A stretch of DNA of 64,000 bases from Stenotrophomonas sp046736075 (GTDB lineage: Bacteria; Pseudomonadota; Gammaproteobacteria; Xanthomonadales; Xanthomonadaceae), in the NCBI RefSeq assembly GCF_046736075.1, contig NZ_CP177163.1:434001-498000 (forward strand), written 5' to 3'. A model generated the notes under the pieces. That model was not told the origin of the DNA. It made no database searches and saw nothing but the letters and a program-made list of their open reading frames with translations. Positions within the stretch are counted from its first letter, which is position 1. Every line of letters starts with the position of its first letter. Of the stretch, positions 19,162 to 29,700 are shown piece after piece. The translations under genes were made by a program, and so were the position numbers.

Positions 19162-20559
19162 TCAACGCCTGGAAACCGCCAGCGCCCGCGCCTGTTCCAC
19201 CATCGCCTCCTGCCCTGCCCCGGACGCCGTCAGCAGGTGGTCGGGCTGCACTCCGCCAACGCTGCGGTCGCCACTGGGACGGAACAGCAGCCGGGTCGGC
19301 GCGAAGGCGCGGATCCGGGTATTGGGCAGATCGAAGAAATAGATCTGCCCGGTCTGGTTGGCAAAGCCGGCCGTCGGCTCGCCGACCAGGGTGCCGACCG
19401 CGCAATCCTGCACGGCCGTCGCCATGACGATGCCGGCCGAGTAGGTGTAAGGCCCGATCAACAGATACACCTTGCCGGGGAACCGCTTGGTCTCCTTGGC
19501 CGGCGTCACCGTCGAATCGTAGTCCACGTTGACCAGCTCGCCGGCCTTGCCCTTGGCGAACCAGCCCCCGGCACTGGTGTCGTTGATCTTCTCGGTGATC
19601 CCGGAGACGAGGCGGCACTCCTTCGCCGACAGCCGCGACAGCAGGGTCTCGACGTTGTCGGTGGAGCCGCCCGGATTGTTGCGGATGTCCACGACCAGGT
19701 CCTTGACCCCGTCCTTGCGCGCCGTGGCAATGGCGTCGTCAATGCGGCTGCGGAAGTCGCCCTGGTCGCCCCCGAAATAGGACACCTCCAGGTAGCCCAC
19801 GCCCTGCTCCAGGGTCCGATAGGCCACATTGCTGCCCCCGGCATCCTCCTGTTTCTCCACGCCCGCCTCGAAAGCGGTGGCCGACAGTGCGGGAACCTTG
19901 GCCTCGACCTCGCCGGTGGCCGACTGGTATCGCACCGTTGCCGGGCCATCGACATCGTAGTAGTGCCACAACAGCGTCGAGAACTCGCGCGCGGCGATCT
20001 GCTCGCGCAGCAGCTGGCTTTCACCGCGCGTATAGCGCGCCATCGTTGCGAGCATTTCCTGCGCCGGAACCCCGTTGATGGACAGCAGGCGGGTGCCCGC
20101 CGCCAGCGGCGTGCCCGGCGAGAAATCGTGCTTGACGTACAGCGCTCCATCGCGGCTGGTCACCGTCATCGGAAACACGGTGCCGCCACCCGCGCTGAAA
20201 CGGTTGAATTCCGGATAGGGATAGAACACCCCGGCGTGGCCGTCACGGAAGGCCTCCGTCGCCGTGCCCAGCAGCCGCTGGAACGCGCGACGGTCCATGC
20301 CCTCGCGCACCTGGCCACGCAGCGCAACGCGCAGCGCCTCGCGCTCGGCCGACGGCAGGCGTGCATCCAGGTCGGGATGCAGCTCGGCCACGCGTTTGAA
20401 GAGGTAATCGACATCCTGCTGCAGCTGCGGTGCGGTGAAGCTCGCATCCATCAACGCAGGGTCGTCCAGGTCGGCGTACACCTTCTGATGGTCTCCATGA
20501 CAGGCCGTGGCAGACAGCATCATCGCGACACTGGCGCATCTCGCAAAACGTTTCAGCAT
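19162..20559 (-). CDS. S41-family peptidase, probable exported lipoprotein or periplasmic protein
   Basis: 465-residue serine peptidase of the C-terminal-processing/tricorn-core family. The N-terminus (MLKRFARCASVAMMLSATAC) is a signal peptide ending in a cysteine, a plausible but imperfect lipobox. A PDZ-like stretch (GTRLLSINGVPAQEM) is followed by the S41 core: VKDLVVDIRNNPGGSTDNV, and the nucleophile region IGPYTYSAGIVMATAV with its serine, then VGEPTAG. The start is the ATG at 20559, with GGGGTG before it; an ATG at 20574 is possible. It is the last gene of the large biosynthetic operon, 77 bp after the ABC permease. Its role there is unknown: maturation or degradation of the product, or an unrelated hitch-hiker. 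Confidence 0.8.
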   Translation of the reverse strand: MLKRFARCASVAMMLSATACHGDHQKVYADLDDPALMDASFTAPQLQQDVDYLFKRVAELHPDLDARLPSAEREALRVALRGQVREGMDRRAFQRLLGTATEAFRDGHAGVFYPYPEFNRFSAGGGTVFPMTVTSRDGALYVKHDFSPGTPLAAGTRLLSINGVPAQEMLATMARYTRGESQLLREQIAAREFSTLLWHYYDVDGPATVRYQSATGEVEAKVPALSATAFEAGVEKQEDAGGSNVAYRTLEQGVGYLEVSYFGGDQGDFRSRIDDAIATARKDGVKDLVVDIRNNPGGSTDNVETLLSRLSAKECRLVSGITEKINDTSAGGWFAKGKAGELVNVDYDSTVTPAKETKRFPGKVYLLIGPYTYSAGIVMATAVQDCAVGTLVGEPTAGFANQTGQIYFFDLPNTRIRAFAPTRLLFRPSGDRSVGGVQPDHLLTASGAGQEAMVEQARALAVSRR

Positions 20560-20636
20560 TTCAACACCCCACATTCGTTGCCGCCCCGGCAACCCGGGCC
20601 GGTGGCGGGGCGACCGTGTCGCCCCGCCCCTCTGCA

Positions 20637-23075
20637 TCACTCGTAACGCAGTGAGTTGACCGGGCGCGCCTTGGCCGCCGCATACGCCTGCGAGAACACG
20701 GTCAGCCAGGCCACCGTGAAGGTCACCAGCGCCGCGATGGCGAAGAACACCACGTTCATGTCGATGCGGTACTCGAAGCCGTTGAGCCAGTCGCGCATGA
20801 CCATGTAGGCGATCGGCCATCCGATCACGTTGGCCAGCAGGACCAGCCAGCTGTACTCCTTGATGAACAGCATCACGATGCTGACATTGCTGGCACCAAG
20901 CACCTTGCGGATGCCGATCTCCTTGGTCCGCCGCTCGGTGGAATAGGACACCAGCCCGTACAGGCCGAACACCGCGATCACGATGGTCAGACCCGCCAGC
21001 CAGGTGAACACCTTCGCCTGGCGCTTCTCCAGGTGGTACATGGCATCGAAGCGGACATCGAGGAACTGGGCTTCCATCGGCTCGCCAGCGGCGAAGCGGT
21101 CCCACACCGCGTTGATGTGCTTCAGTGCGCCATCGATGTTGGCCGCATCCACCTTGATGGACACCTTGCGGAAGGTATCCGGCGAGACCACGAACACCGC
21201 CGGACGGCTCTTCTGGCGCATCGAGGTGAAGTGCATCTCGTTGGCGACACCGATCACGGTGGTCTTGATCAACGGCCGCTGCGGATCCTCGCTGAGCTGG
21301 ATGTCCACGGTCTTGCCGATCGCGTCCTCCGGCGACCAGCCCTGCGCCTTGACGAAGGACTCGTTCACCACCAGCTTGGCCTGGGTCACCGGGTTCTGCT
21401 CGGTGGGCACGATGATGCGCTCACCGGACCGCTCGCGGGCAAACGGCCGCCCCGCCGCGAAGGCCACCTCGTAGGTGGAGAAGAAGTCCTCTTCGACGGA
21501 CAGGTAGTAGTACATCGCGTACTCGGCCCCATCGATCTGCAGCGCCATCATGTCGCCGAGGTGCTCGGTCGGGATGCGGCTGGAACCGGCCACCGACCGC
21601 ACCGACGGGTCGGACAGCAGCTGCTGCCGGAACGCATCGTACTGGCCGGCAACCCGCGCCGGCAGGGTCAACGTGACCACCTGCTCCTTGTTGTAGCCAA
21701 GGCGTTCGGCTTCGGCAAAGCGCATCTGCGCGAGCACCACCACGGTAGCCACCACCAGCACCGCCGACACGCAGAACTGGAAGGTCACCAGCGACTTGCG
21801 GAACAGCGCGCCGGCGCGGCCGCGGGTGACATCGCCCTTGAGCACCTTGGCCGGTTCGAAGGCGGACAGGTACAGCGCCGGGTAGCTGCCCGACAGCAGC
21901 GCCACGATCACGGCCACCAGCAGCAGCCCGCCCAGCAGCAGCGGATCGCTGAAGAGCGTGAAGTGCAGCTCGCGCCCCAGCACACCCCCGAAGGACGGAA
22001 TCAGCACCATCGCCAGCAGCGCCGAGAGCACGAAGGCGACCAGGGTCAATGCCATCGCCTCGATCATGAACTGCGCTACCAACTGGGCCCGCGTGGCGCC
22101 GAGCACCTTGCGGATGCCCACTTCCTTGGCGCGTCGGCTGGACCGGGCGGTGGCCAGGTTCATGAAGTTGACCGCCGCCACCAACAGCATGACCAGCGCA
22201 ATGGCGACATACACGTAGACCGTGTTGATGTCCCCGTTGATCTTCATCTCGTTGTCCGACGGCGGCGAACGCAGATGGATGTCATCCACACGGACCAGCA
22301 GCGGGGTGAGCACCTCATGCACGTCCTGGAAGCGCTTGAACAGCACCTGCAGGTCGGACATCACCTGCTCACGGCTGCGCCCTTCCTCGACCCGGATATA
22401 CGTGTACGCCCGTGCGTCGGCCAGCGTGTCCAGGATCTTGGCCGTGTACAGGGTCTTCAGCGTATCGATGGAGACCAGCAGACGGTAGTTGAGGTGGGTG
22501 GTGGCCGGCAGATTCTCGACCACCGCCGACACGACCACGTCCACCTTGTTGGTGCCTTCCAGGGTCAGGCGCTTGCCCACCGCATCGGCCGTACCGAAGT
22601 ACTTCTCCGCTGCTTCACGGGTCAGCACCACCTTGCCGGGCTGATCGAGCGCCGTGGTGGCGCTGCCTTCGATGAAATCGGCCGGGAACATCGAGAACAC
22701 GTTGGCATCGGCGAAGTACACATCGTCCTGGTTGAACACCGCCTCATCGCGGATCACCCGGAACTGATTGCCCTGCAGGGAGTACATGCGGACGAGCGCC
22801 TCGATGCCGGCGACGTTGTCCTTCACGTAGGGCCCCGCAGCCGGGGCCAGCTTGGCGGTGGTCACATGGACCCCGTTCTCCAGCACCTGGAAGCCCACGC
22901 GGTAGGTGCGCTCGTAGTGCGGAATGCTCCGGTCGTAGCTCAGCTCATGGCGGACGAACGTCGCCACCAGCATGGCGCAGGTCAGCCCCACCACCAGCCC
23001 GGCGAGGATGATGCCGGTGTACAGCTTGTTGTGCGTGATGTTGCGCCAGGCGATCAGCAGATAGTTCTTGAACAT
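20637..23075 (-). CDS. ABC transporter permease, duplicated FtsX/MacB type
   Basis: 812-residue inner-membrane permease with two MacB-PCD plus FtsX halves, eight predicted membrane helices in all. Half 1: a helix at about 20-40 (GIILAGLVVGLTCAMLVATF), a periplasmic domain, then the FtsX domain around 285-410, opened by RRAKEVGIRKVLGATRAQL. Half 2 repeats the plan and has the matching coupling motif RRTKEIGIRKVLGASNVSI near residue 710. The motif duplication shows both halves came from one ancestor. It follows the ATPase gene by one base. With the ATPase and the adaptor it forms a MacAB/PvdRT-like exporter, predicted to move the peptide from the periplasm outward through an outer-membrane channel not encoded here. 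Confidence 0.9.
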   Translation of the reverse strand: MFKNYLLIAWRNITHNKLYTGIILAGLVVGLTCAMLVATFVRHELSYDRSIPHYERTYRVGFQVLENGVHVTTAKLAPAAGPYVKDNVAGIEALVRMYSLQGNQFRVIRDEAVFNQDDVYFADANVFSMFPADFIEGSATTALDQPGKVVLTREAAEKYFGTADAVGKRLTLEGTNKVDVVVSAVVENLPATTHLNYRLLVSIDTLKTLYTAKILDTLADARAYTYIRVEEGRSREQVMSDLQVLFKRFQDVHEVLTPLLVRVDDIHLRSPPSDNEMKINGDINTVYVYVAIALVMLLVAAVNFMNLATARSSRRAKEVGIRKVLGATRAQLVAQFMIEAMALTLVAFVLSALLAMVLIPSFGGVLGRELHFTLFSDPLLLGGLLLVAVIVALLSGSYPALYLSAFEPAKVLKGDVTRGRAGALFRKSLVTFQFCVSAVLVVATVVVLAQMRFAEAERLGYNKEQVVTLTLPARVAGQYDAFRQQLLSDPSVRSVAGSSRIPTEHLGDMMALQIDGAEYAMYYYLSVEEDFFSTYEVAFAAGRPFARERSGERIIVPTEQNPVTQAKLVVNESFVKAQGWSPEDAIGKTVDIQLSEDPQRPLIKTTVIGVANEMHFTSMRQKSRPAVFVVSPDTFRKVSIKVDAANIDGALKHINAVWDRFAAGEPMEAQFLDVRFDAMYHLEKRQAKVFTWLAGLTIVIAVFGLYGLVSYSTERRTKEIGIRKVLGASNVSIVMLFIKEYSWLVLLANVIGWPIAYMVMRDWLNGFEYRIDMNVVFFAIAALVTFTVAWLTVFSQAYAAAKARPVNSLRYE

Positions 23076-23076
23076 C

Positions 23077-23802
23077 TCATGCCTCGCTCGCTTCGGTCTG
23101 GCGGACGACCGGCGCTGCCGGGGAAGCGTCGATGCGATGGTCGCTGACCATGGTGCCGTCGACCATCTCGATCATGCGGTTGGCATAGGTGGCATGCTCG
23201 CGCGAATGGGTCACCATCAGGATGGTGGCGCCGTCGGCGTTGAGCGAGCGCAGCAGGTTCATCACCTCCTCGCCGTTCTTCGAGTCCAGGTTACCGGTCG
23301 GTTCGTCGGCCAGCAGCAGCTTGGGTCGCGTCACCACGGCACGGGCGATGGCTACGCGCTGCTGCTGACCGCCGGAGAGCTGCTGCGGCATGTGGTCCTT
23401 GCGCGGCAGGATCGCCATGCGCGTCAGGGCTTCCTCGACGCGCTGGCGACGCTCGGCGGCAGCCACGCCCTGGTAGACCAGCGGCAGCTCGACGTTGTCC
23501 CATACCGACAGTTCATCGATCAGGTTGAAGCTCTGGAAGATGAACCCGAGATTGGTCTTGCGCAGATTCGCCAGGCGCGACTCGGTCATCGACATGATGT
23601 CCTCGCCCATGAACTCGAACTTTCCCGAGGTGGGCCGATCGAGCATGCCCACTGCGTTGAGCAGGGTGGACTTGCCGCAACCGGATGGCCCCATGACCGC
23701 AACGAAATCGCCTGGAGCGATGTTCAGGTCGATGCTGTTCAGCGCAGTGGTTTCGACTTCGCTGGCGATGTACTTCTTGGTTACCTGGTGAAGCTGCAAC
23801 AT
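23077..23802 (-). CDS. ABC transporter ATP-binding protein, MacB/LolD type
   Basis: 241-residue nucleotide-binding subunit. Walker A GPSGCGKSTLLNAVG, Q-loop in LGFIFQSFNLIDELSV, signature LSGGQQQRVAIARAV, Walker B KLLLADEPTGNLDSKNG, and H-loop MVTHSREHATYANR, all in family order. It powers the FtsX-type permease encoded one base downstream. GAGGGGGTC lies before the ATG and the adaptor gene ends 10 bp upstream. The ATPase is a separate protein, as in LolD systems, rather than fused to the permease as in MacB. Confidence 0.95.
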   Translation of the reverse strand: MLQLHQVTKKYIASEVETTALNSIDLNIAPGDFVAVMGPSGCGKSTLLNAVGMLDRPTSGKFEFMGEDIMSMTESRLANLRKTNLGFIFQSFNLIDELSVWDNVELPLVYQGVAAAERRQRVEEALTRMAILPRKDHMPQQLSGGQQQRVAIARAVVTRPKLLLADEPTGNLDSKNGEEVMNLLRSLNADGATILMVTHSREHATYANRMIEMVDGTMVSDHRIDASPAAPVVRQTEASEA

Positions 23803-23812
23803 CCTGACCCCC

Positions 23813-25069
23813 TCAATTATCCGTATTGAATTCGAGCTTGGTTACGTTGACCAGATGCCCGTAGCTGGACACCACCACCGACTCCTTTTCCTTGAGCCCC
23901 TCAAGCACTTCAAAGTGATTCACGTTCTTGCGGCCCAGCTTGATCTCGCGACGCTGCGCGGTCTTTCCCGACGCATCCAGCACGAATGCCCAGCTGCCGC
24001 CGGTGTCCTGGAAGAACCCGCCACGCGCCAGCATCAGGCGCTGGCTCGGCTCGCTGAGCTGCAGGTTGACCTGGAACGTCTGCCCGCGGGTCACATCCGC
24101 CGGCGGCGTCGCCTTGAAGCGGAAGTCGATCTTGACCTGCCCATCGACCACCTCGGAGTACACCTTGTCGATGATCAGGTCGAACGGCTTTCCACTGATC
24201 TGGCAGCTGGCCAGCTGGCCCGCCTGCAGGCGGCCGATGTAGAACTCATCGACCAGCGCGGTGACCTTGATGGCCGTCAGCACATCGACCTGGCCCAACC
24301 GCTGCCCCTTTGCCTTCGACTCGCCCACCTCGGCGGTCAGCATGGTCAGGTGCCCGGTGACCGGCGCACGGACGGCAAGGTTCTCCAGGTTCTTGCGCGC
24401 CACCGCCAGATTGGCCTGGAGATGCTTGAGGTTGTCCTCAAGCTGGCTCATCTGGGCCTGGCGCATGCGGGTCTCCTGCTTCTGCGACTCCAGGATGATC
24501 TCGCGCGACAGCGTCTGGTACTGGAACTCTTCCGCCATGCGGCGGTAGTCCTCTTCGGAGATCAGCTTCTGCAGCGACAGCTCGCGCCGCCGCTCCAGCA
24601 TCGGCTTCATCTCGGCCAGCCGATAATCCGACTGCACGAGCTGCTGCTTGAGCAGCAGGCGATTCTGCTCGAACGCCAACTGTGTGTTGCGCAGGTTGTT
24701 GAGCTGTTCGCTGATCTGCGCTTCGCGTGTGATCGCATCCAGCTGCAGCTGGTTGTTGGTCAGGGTCAGGATCAGGTCCCCGGCGTTGACCGGGTTGCCC
24801 TCCTTGATGTGCACGGCATCCACCCGCCCACCTTCCTCGGTGTCGAGGTAGATGGTGTCCACCGGCATCACCTGGCCACGCAGCGGAAGGTACTCGGCGA
24901 ACGCACCGGTCTTTACCTGGCTGATGGTCAGTTTGCCCCGGTCGACGTTGGCCGAGCTGGTGCTGGCGGCCGACAGCACGCCGTAGGCGATGGCAGCAGC
25001 CGCTACACCTGCCGCCGCGATGGCGATCCGGGTTTTCCTACGATTTGGCGCCTCGATCTTACGGTCCAT
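23813..25069 (-). CDS. HlyD/MacA-type periplasmic adaptor subunit
   Basis: 418-residue membrane-fusion protein. One N-terminal membrane helix (IAIAAAGVAAAAIAYGVLSA) is followed by a first lipoyl half (EYLPLRGQVMPVDTIYL), a coiled-coil hairpin (about residues 110-235, rich in Q, L, E and R), the second lipoyl half (NLAVRAPVTGHLTML), a beta-barrel and a membrane-proximal domain (GRKNVNHFEVLEGLKEKESV). It would link the inner-membrane ABC exporter to a TolC-type channel, in the manner of MacA or PvdR. The ribosome site is weak (CGGA). It lies 27 bp after mbtH and 10 bp before the ATPase, inside the operon. Confidence 0.9.
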   Translation of the reverse strand: MDRKIEAPNRRKTRIAIAAAGVAAAAIAYGVLSAASTSSANVDRGKLTISQVKTGAFAEYLPLRGQVMPVDTIYLDTEEGGRVDAVHIKEGNPVNAGDLILTLTNNQLQLDAITREAQISEQLNNLRNTQLAFEQNRLLLKQQLVQSDYRLAEMKPMLERRRELSLQKLISEEDYRRMAEEFQYQTLSREIILESQKQETRMRQAQMSQLEDNLKHLQANLAVARKNLENLAVRAPVTGHLTMLTAEVGESKAKGQRLGQVDVLTAIKVTALVDEFYIGRLQAGQLASCQISGKPFDLIIDKVYSEVVDGQVKIDFRFKATPPADVTRGQTFQVNLQLSEPSQRLMLARGGFFQDTGGSWAFVLDASGKTAQRREIKLGRKNVNHFEVLEGLKEKESVVVSSYGHLVNVTKLEFNTDN

Positions 25070-25096
25070 GTCAACACACTTGTCCGAAGTACGACG

Positions 25097-25309
25097 TCAG
25101 GAAACGGCTTCCATTGCCTTGCGAAGCGAGAGCGGACGCATATCCGTCCAGACTTCCTTGATGAACTGCAGGCACTCGGCCTTGCTGCCGTGCTTGCCGG
25201 CGTCGGTCCATCCGAGCGGAATATCCTTGTGCTCGGGCCAGATCGAGTACTGCTCTTCGTGGTTGACGACCACGACGTAGGTCAGGCTGTCTTCATACTC
25301 TGTGTTCAT
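25097..25309 (-). CDS. MbtH-family NRPS accessory protein
   Basis: 70-residue MbtH-like protein that binds adenylation domains and is often needed for their folding or activity. Family signature residues are present: NHEEQYSIWPEHKDIPLGW, then G-S-K-AECLQFI, and the invariant VWTDMRPLSLR. AGGAGA stands eight bases before the ATG. It is encoded between the MFS exporter and the adaptor. Seven or more A domains in this cluster are candidate partners. Confidence 0.97.
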   Translation of the reverse strand: MNTEYEDSLTYVVVVNHEEQYSIWPEHKDIPLGWTDAGKHGSKAECLQFIKEVWTDMRPLSLRKAMEAVS

Positions 25310-25369
25310 TGCTTACTCTCCTAGATCACAACGTCACTGTCACTTCCGGCCTATCCGTGCCGGTGGCGG

Positions 25370-26719
25370 TCAACCGCCTTCGTTCACCACCACCTGCGGC
25401 TGCGCCGGGGAGGATGGCTGGCGGATGTTGGACTTGGTCAGGTGGCTGAGCTGCTGCACGCCACGGTTGCGCATGGCGACCTGGGCGACCACGACGACCA
25501 CCAGGCCCATCACGATGAACAGCAATGCCATGCCGCGCGACGGACCGGCACCGAGCACCGGAGCGAGCGTGCGCGCCAACCCGCTGTCGGTTCGCATCAA
25601 CGGCTCGAACACGTACTCGGCGAGGAACGGCGAAAGGACCATGCCCAGCGGCATGAAGAGCGTCGATATCACCTGGCGGAAGGCGAACACCCGTCCCTGC
25701 ATCGCGTCGGGAATGCTGCGCTGCCAGATCACCTGCGAGCAGGAGGTAATGATCGGCACGCAGAACGAGAACAGCACCGCCGCCGCGCCGATCAGCCACA
25801 CCGATCCTGTTGCGCCGCAGAGAATGATCGCGCAGCCTGCCAGGAACATGAACCGGGTAACGCCGTCGATGTGTCGTTGCGGCCCGCCCCATGTCGCCAT
25901 CACGATGGCGCCGGTCAACCCGCCGATGCCGCCGGCGGTCATCAGCAGACCCAGCGTGGTGGCATCGGAGAGCGTCAGCACCAGCGGGCGGAACAGGACC
26001 TGCACGAAGCCGATGGAGAAGCTGCTGATCGCAAAAAAGTACAGCAGCGACAGCAGGCCGGGCTGCGCACGCAGATAGACCCATGCATCAACGATCTGGG
26101 TACGGATTCCCGCCAGTCCAGGCCGCGCGCCAACGCCGGTGCTGGCCGGTATCGAGGGAAAGCGCACCAGCAGCAGCGTGACCAGCGCGATGCCAAACGA
26201 GGCGAAGTCGATCAGCATGATGTTCTTCAGGCCGATCCACTGCATCAACAGCGCCGCGCCCAGCGGAACCATCACCGCCGACCCGTGAATGCTCAACTGC
26301 ACCAGGCCGTTGGCCATACCCAGCTTCTCGCGCGGCACGAACTGCACGACGCATGCCGCATAGGCAAGCTGCTGGAAGGTAGTCAACGCGCACGACAGCA
26401 GCACTGCGATGTAGATATGCCACACCTGCAGCTGGTCGTTGAGCAGCAGGGTGAACAGCACCAGCGCAACCGCCATGTCGCACAGATCGGACACCAGCAT
26501 CACCGTCCGCCGGTTGAACCGGTCGACAATCACGCCCGCCAATGGCGACAGCAGCACGCCCGGAACGATCTGCAATGCGATGGAGAGGCCGAACAGCAGC
26601 GCCGATCCAGTGCGCTGGAATATCCATACTCCCAGCGCGAAACTGCTCAGCTGCGTACCAACGACGGAGATGGTCTGCCCCGACCATACGACCAGAAATC
26701 TTCTCAATCCTGCCGACAT
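25370..26719 (-). CDS. MFS exporter (MFS_3/EntS-like)
   Basis: 449-residue major facilitator with about 12 hydrophobic helices. The loop 2-3 motif is LAGVIVDRFNRRTVML, a variant of the G-x-L-x-D-R-x-G-R-R/K motif; the N-half ends in LLLVRFPSIPAST and the C-terminal tail is polar. The family includes siderophore and antibiotic exporters such as EntS, so export of the finished peptide across the inner membrane is the natural guess. AGGAGG precedes the ATG closely, 79 bp after the NRPS stop. With the ABC system this gives the operon two possible export routes. Confidence 0.85.
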   Translation of the reverse strand: MSAGLRRFLVVWSGQTISVVGTQLSSFALGVWIFQRTGSALLFGLSIALQIVPGVLLSPLAGVIVDRFNRRTVMLVSDLCDMAVALVLFTLLLNDQLQVWHIYIAVLLSCALTTFQQLAYAACVVQFVPREKLGMANGLVQLSIHGSAVMVPLGAALLMQWIGLKNIMLIDFASFGIALVTLLLVRFPSIPASTGVGARPGLAGIRTQIVDAWVYLRAQPGLLSLLYFFAISSFSIGFVQVLFRPLVLTLSDATTLGLLMTAGGIGGLTGAIVMATWGGPQRHIDGVTRFMFLAGCAIILCGATGSVWLIGAAAVLFSFCVPIITSCSQVIWQRSIPDAMQGRVFAFRQVISTLFMPLGMVLSPFLAEYVFEPLMRTDSGLARTLAPVLGAGPSRGMALLFIVMGLVVVVVAQVAMRNRGVQQLSHLTKSNIRQPSSPAQPQVVVNEGG

Positions 26720-26798
26720 TCGATAGTGCCTCCTCCTGAAGCGCTACTGCGGTCAATACGGGAACTGATTTGAAGCGCGCGCGACGGGTCCTGTGGCG

Positions 26799-29700
26799 TC
26801 ATGCGGTTGCAGACGCCACGTCCGCGCAGGCCGCTGCGACGGAGGGATGATCGATGACCGAAAAATGATCGGCGCGGACCCGCATGACACGCGATCCAAC
26901 GGCATCGACCAAGCGCCCAGCCATCGCCGTCTGGAGATCCATATCCATGGTCTCCGCCGTTCCTTCCGCGATGATGCGTAGATGGAAATCCGGTTGGATG
27001 CTTCCGTCCGTGCGCTGATCCAGAACCGCCAGCAGATTGGCTGCGGCCAGTGCCCTGAATCTCCCCTTCATGGCGTCCAGAATGCCGTCGTGACTGAAGC
27101 CTATGGCTTCATCGAGTACGTCCATTACCCCCTTGTCATCAGCGATCGACTCTAGCACCCATTTCCAGGGCTGTCCATTGATCCAGTCACTCACAAAATC
27201 ACGTGTTTTCTGCACTGGCCAGACCGTGTCGATGGTCACCAGAAGGGCGGCACTTTCCCCTTGTTTTTCCAGCTCCCGGATCACTTCAATGGCGATCAGC
27301 CCGCCCAGTGACCACCCCATCAGACGGTAGGGTCCATGCGGCTGGATCGTGCGCATCTGCCGCACGTATTTCTGCGCCAGCACGTCGATCGGAATCAGCT
27401 CCACCGGCGTCTCGCCGATATTCTCCGGACGCTGGATCGCGTGCACGCCCAACCTGCCGTCCAGGGCCTCGGCCAGGGTGCGGTAGCGCCCGATGTCGCC
27501 TGCGGCGGCATGGATCGCGAACACCACCGGATGATCCTGGGTGCGGTTGAGTGGCACCACCATCGTGGCCGACGCCGGCGTGTGCATCGCGCTGGCGAAA
27601 CCGCGGATGGTGGGCGCGCGGTACACCAGCGACAGCGGCAGGCTCACCCCAAACGTCTCGCGCACGCGCGACATCAACTGCACCGCCAGCAGCGAGTGCC
27701 CGCCACTGTGGAAGAAGTTGGCGGTCACCCCGATCTGCGGCTGCTCCAGCAGCTGCCCCCAGATCGCCTGCAACTGCTGCTCCAATGGACCGTCGGCAGC
27801 GACCACCTCCTCGGCCACCGCCTCCAGCAGCGGCAGCGCCTTGCGGTCCACCTTGCCGTTGGGGGTCAGCGGCAGCGCGTCGAGCACGCACAGCCGTGCC
27901 GGCACCATGTAGGCCGGCAGCCGTGTCGCCAGCTGCTCACGCAGCGTCTCGGCCTGCAACGCATCACCGGCCACATACCCATCCAGGCGGTAGCCGCCGG
28001 CCGCATCGGCCCGTGCCACCACCACCGCATCGCGTACGCCCGCGCAGCCACGCAGGCCGATCTCGACCTCGCCCAGCTCGATGCGGAAACCGCGCACCTT
28101 GACCTGGTGGTCGGCGCGGCCCACGTAGTCCAGCTGTCCGTCGGCGCCATACCGCACCAGATCGCCGGTGCGGTACATGCGCTCACCGTCGCTGCCCGGC
28201 TCGGGCAGGTAGCGTTCGGCGGTCAGCTCGGCACGGCCCAGATAGCCGCGTGACACACCGGCACCGGCCAGGTACAGCTCGCCCACCGTGCCCTGTGGCA
28301 CCGGGTTCAATGCCGCATCCAGCACGTGCGCGCGGGTGTTGGGCAACGGCCGGCCGATCAGCGGACGCAGCCCGGCCTCGGCCTTCCACTCGGTCGAGTA
28401 GGTGGTGTCTTCCGAGGGCCCATACAGGTTGTACATCGCCGCCACGCCACTGCCCAGGGTGGCCTCCACCAGCGACCCGGCCAGCGCTTCGCCGGCCACG
28501 TTGACCACCTGCACCGTCGGCCCCAGCCCACCCTGCTCCAGCAGCGTGCGCAGTACCGAGGGCACCGTGTTGACCAGGGTCAGCTGCAGCGATGCATCGC
28601 CCAGCGCCAGGCCGTCGTCCACCAGCACCACCGCACCGCCCTGCGCCCACGGCGCAAACAGCTCGAACACCGACAGGTCAAAGCAGATCGAGGTGCCCGC
28701 ACCGGTACGTGCCAGCGCCTGCGCGCGATAGCGCTGCGCAGACCAGTACAGCAGCGCTTCGACGTTGCCGTGGCTGATGGCCACGCCCTTGGGGCGGCCG
28801 GTCGAGCCGGAGGTGTAGATCGTGTAGGCCAGCTGCGCCGGCCACACCGCCTGCACCGGTGCATGCACCGGCTGGGCGCGCAGCACATCGGACAGCGCCG
28901 GCAACGACAGCACCGAACCTGCCGGCACCGCGTCCTCGCCCAGCAGGCCCGGCTCCAGCAGCACCCAGGCCGGCGTGGCATCGTCCAGGATCTGCTGCAC
29001 GCGCTGGGCCGGATAGGCCGGATCCAGCGGCACGTAGGTGCCGCCGGCCTTGAGGATGCCCAGCAGGGCCACCACCAGATCCACCTGCCGACGCAGGCAC
29101 ACCCCCACCCGTACTTCCGGGCCCACGCGGCGCGACTGCAGCAGGTGCGCCATCTGGTTGGCACGGGCCTCCAGCGTGGCGTAATCCAGCTGCTCGCCGG
29201 CGCACTCCAGCGCCAGCGCCTGCGGATGCTGGCGGGCCTGGCGGCTCAGCAACGCACCCAGGCCGCCCTGCCAGGGCATCGGCAGCACCGGTCCATCCCA
29301 GCGGCGGCGCTGCGCCATCTCCTGCGCATCCAGCAGCTGCAGGCGGTCCAGCCGCGCCTGCGGCGCGGCGGCCACCTGCTCCAGCAGCCGCACCAGGTGC
29401 GTGCACATGCGTGCCACCGTGGCCGGCTCGAACAGCGCCACGTTGTACTCCAGCGCACCGCCCAGCCCCTGCCCGTCCTGGCCCAGCGACAGCAGCAGGT
29501 CGAACTTGGCGATGCGGTGCTCGCCGGCCGCGAACTCGGCCACCTGCACCTGCTCCAGCGCCAGCCCGCCACCACCGGCGGCCAGCTCGCCCTGCATGTC
29601 GAACATCACCTGGAACAACGGCGTGTGGCTCAACCGGCGCTCCGGCTGCAGCGCCTCCACCAGGTGCTCGAACGGCACATCCTGGTGCGACTGCGCATCC

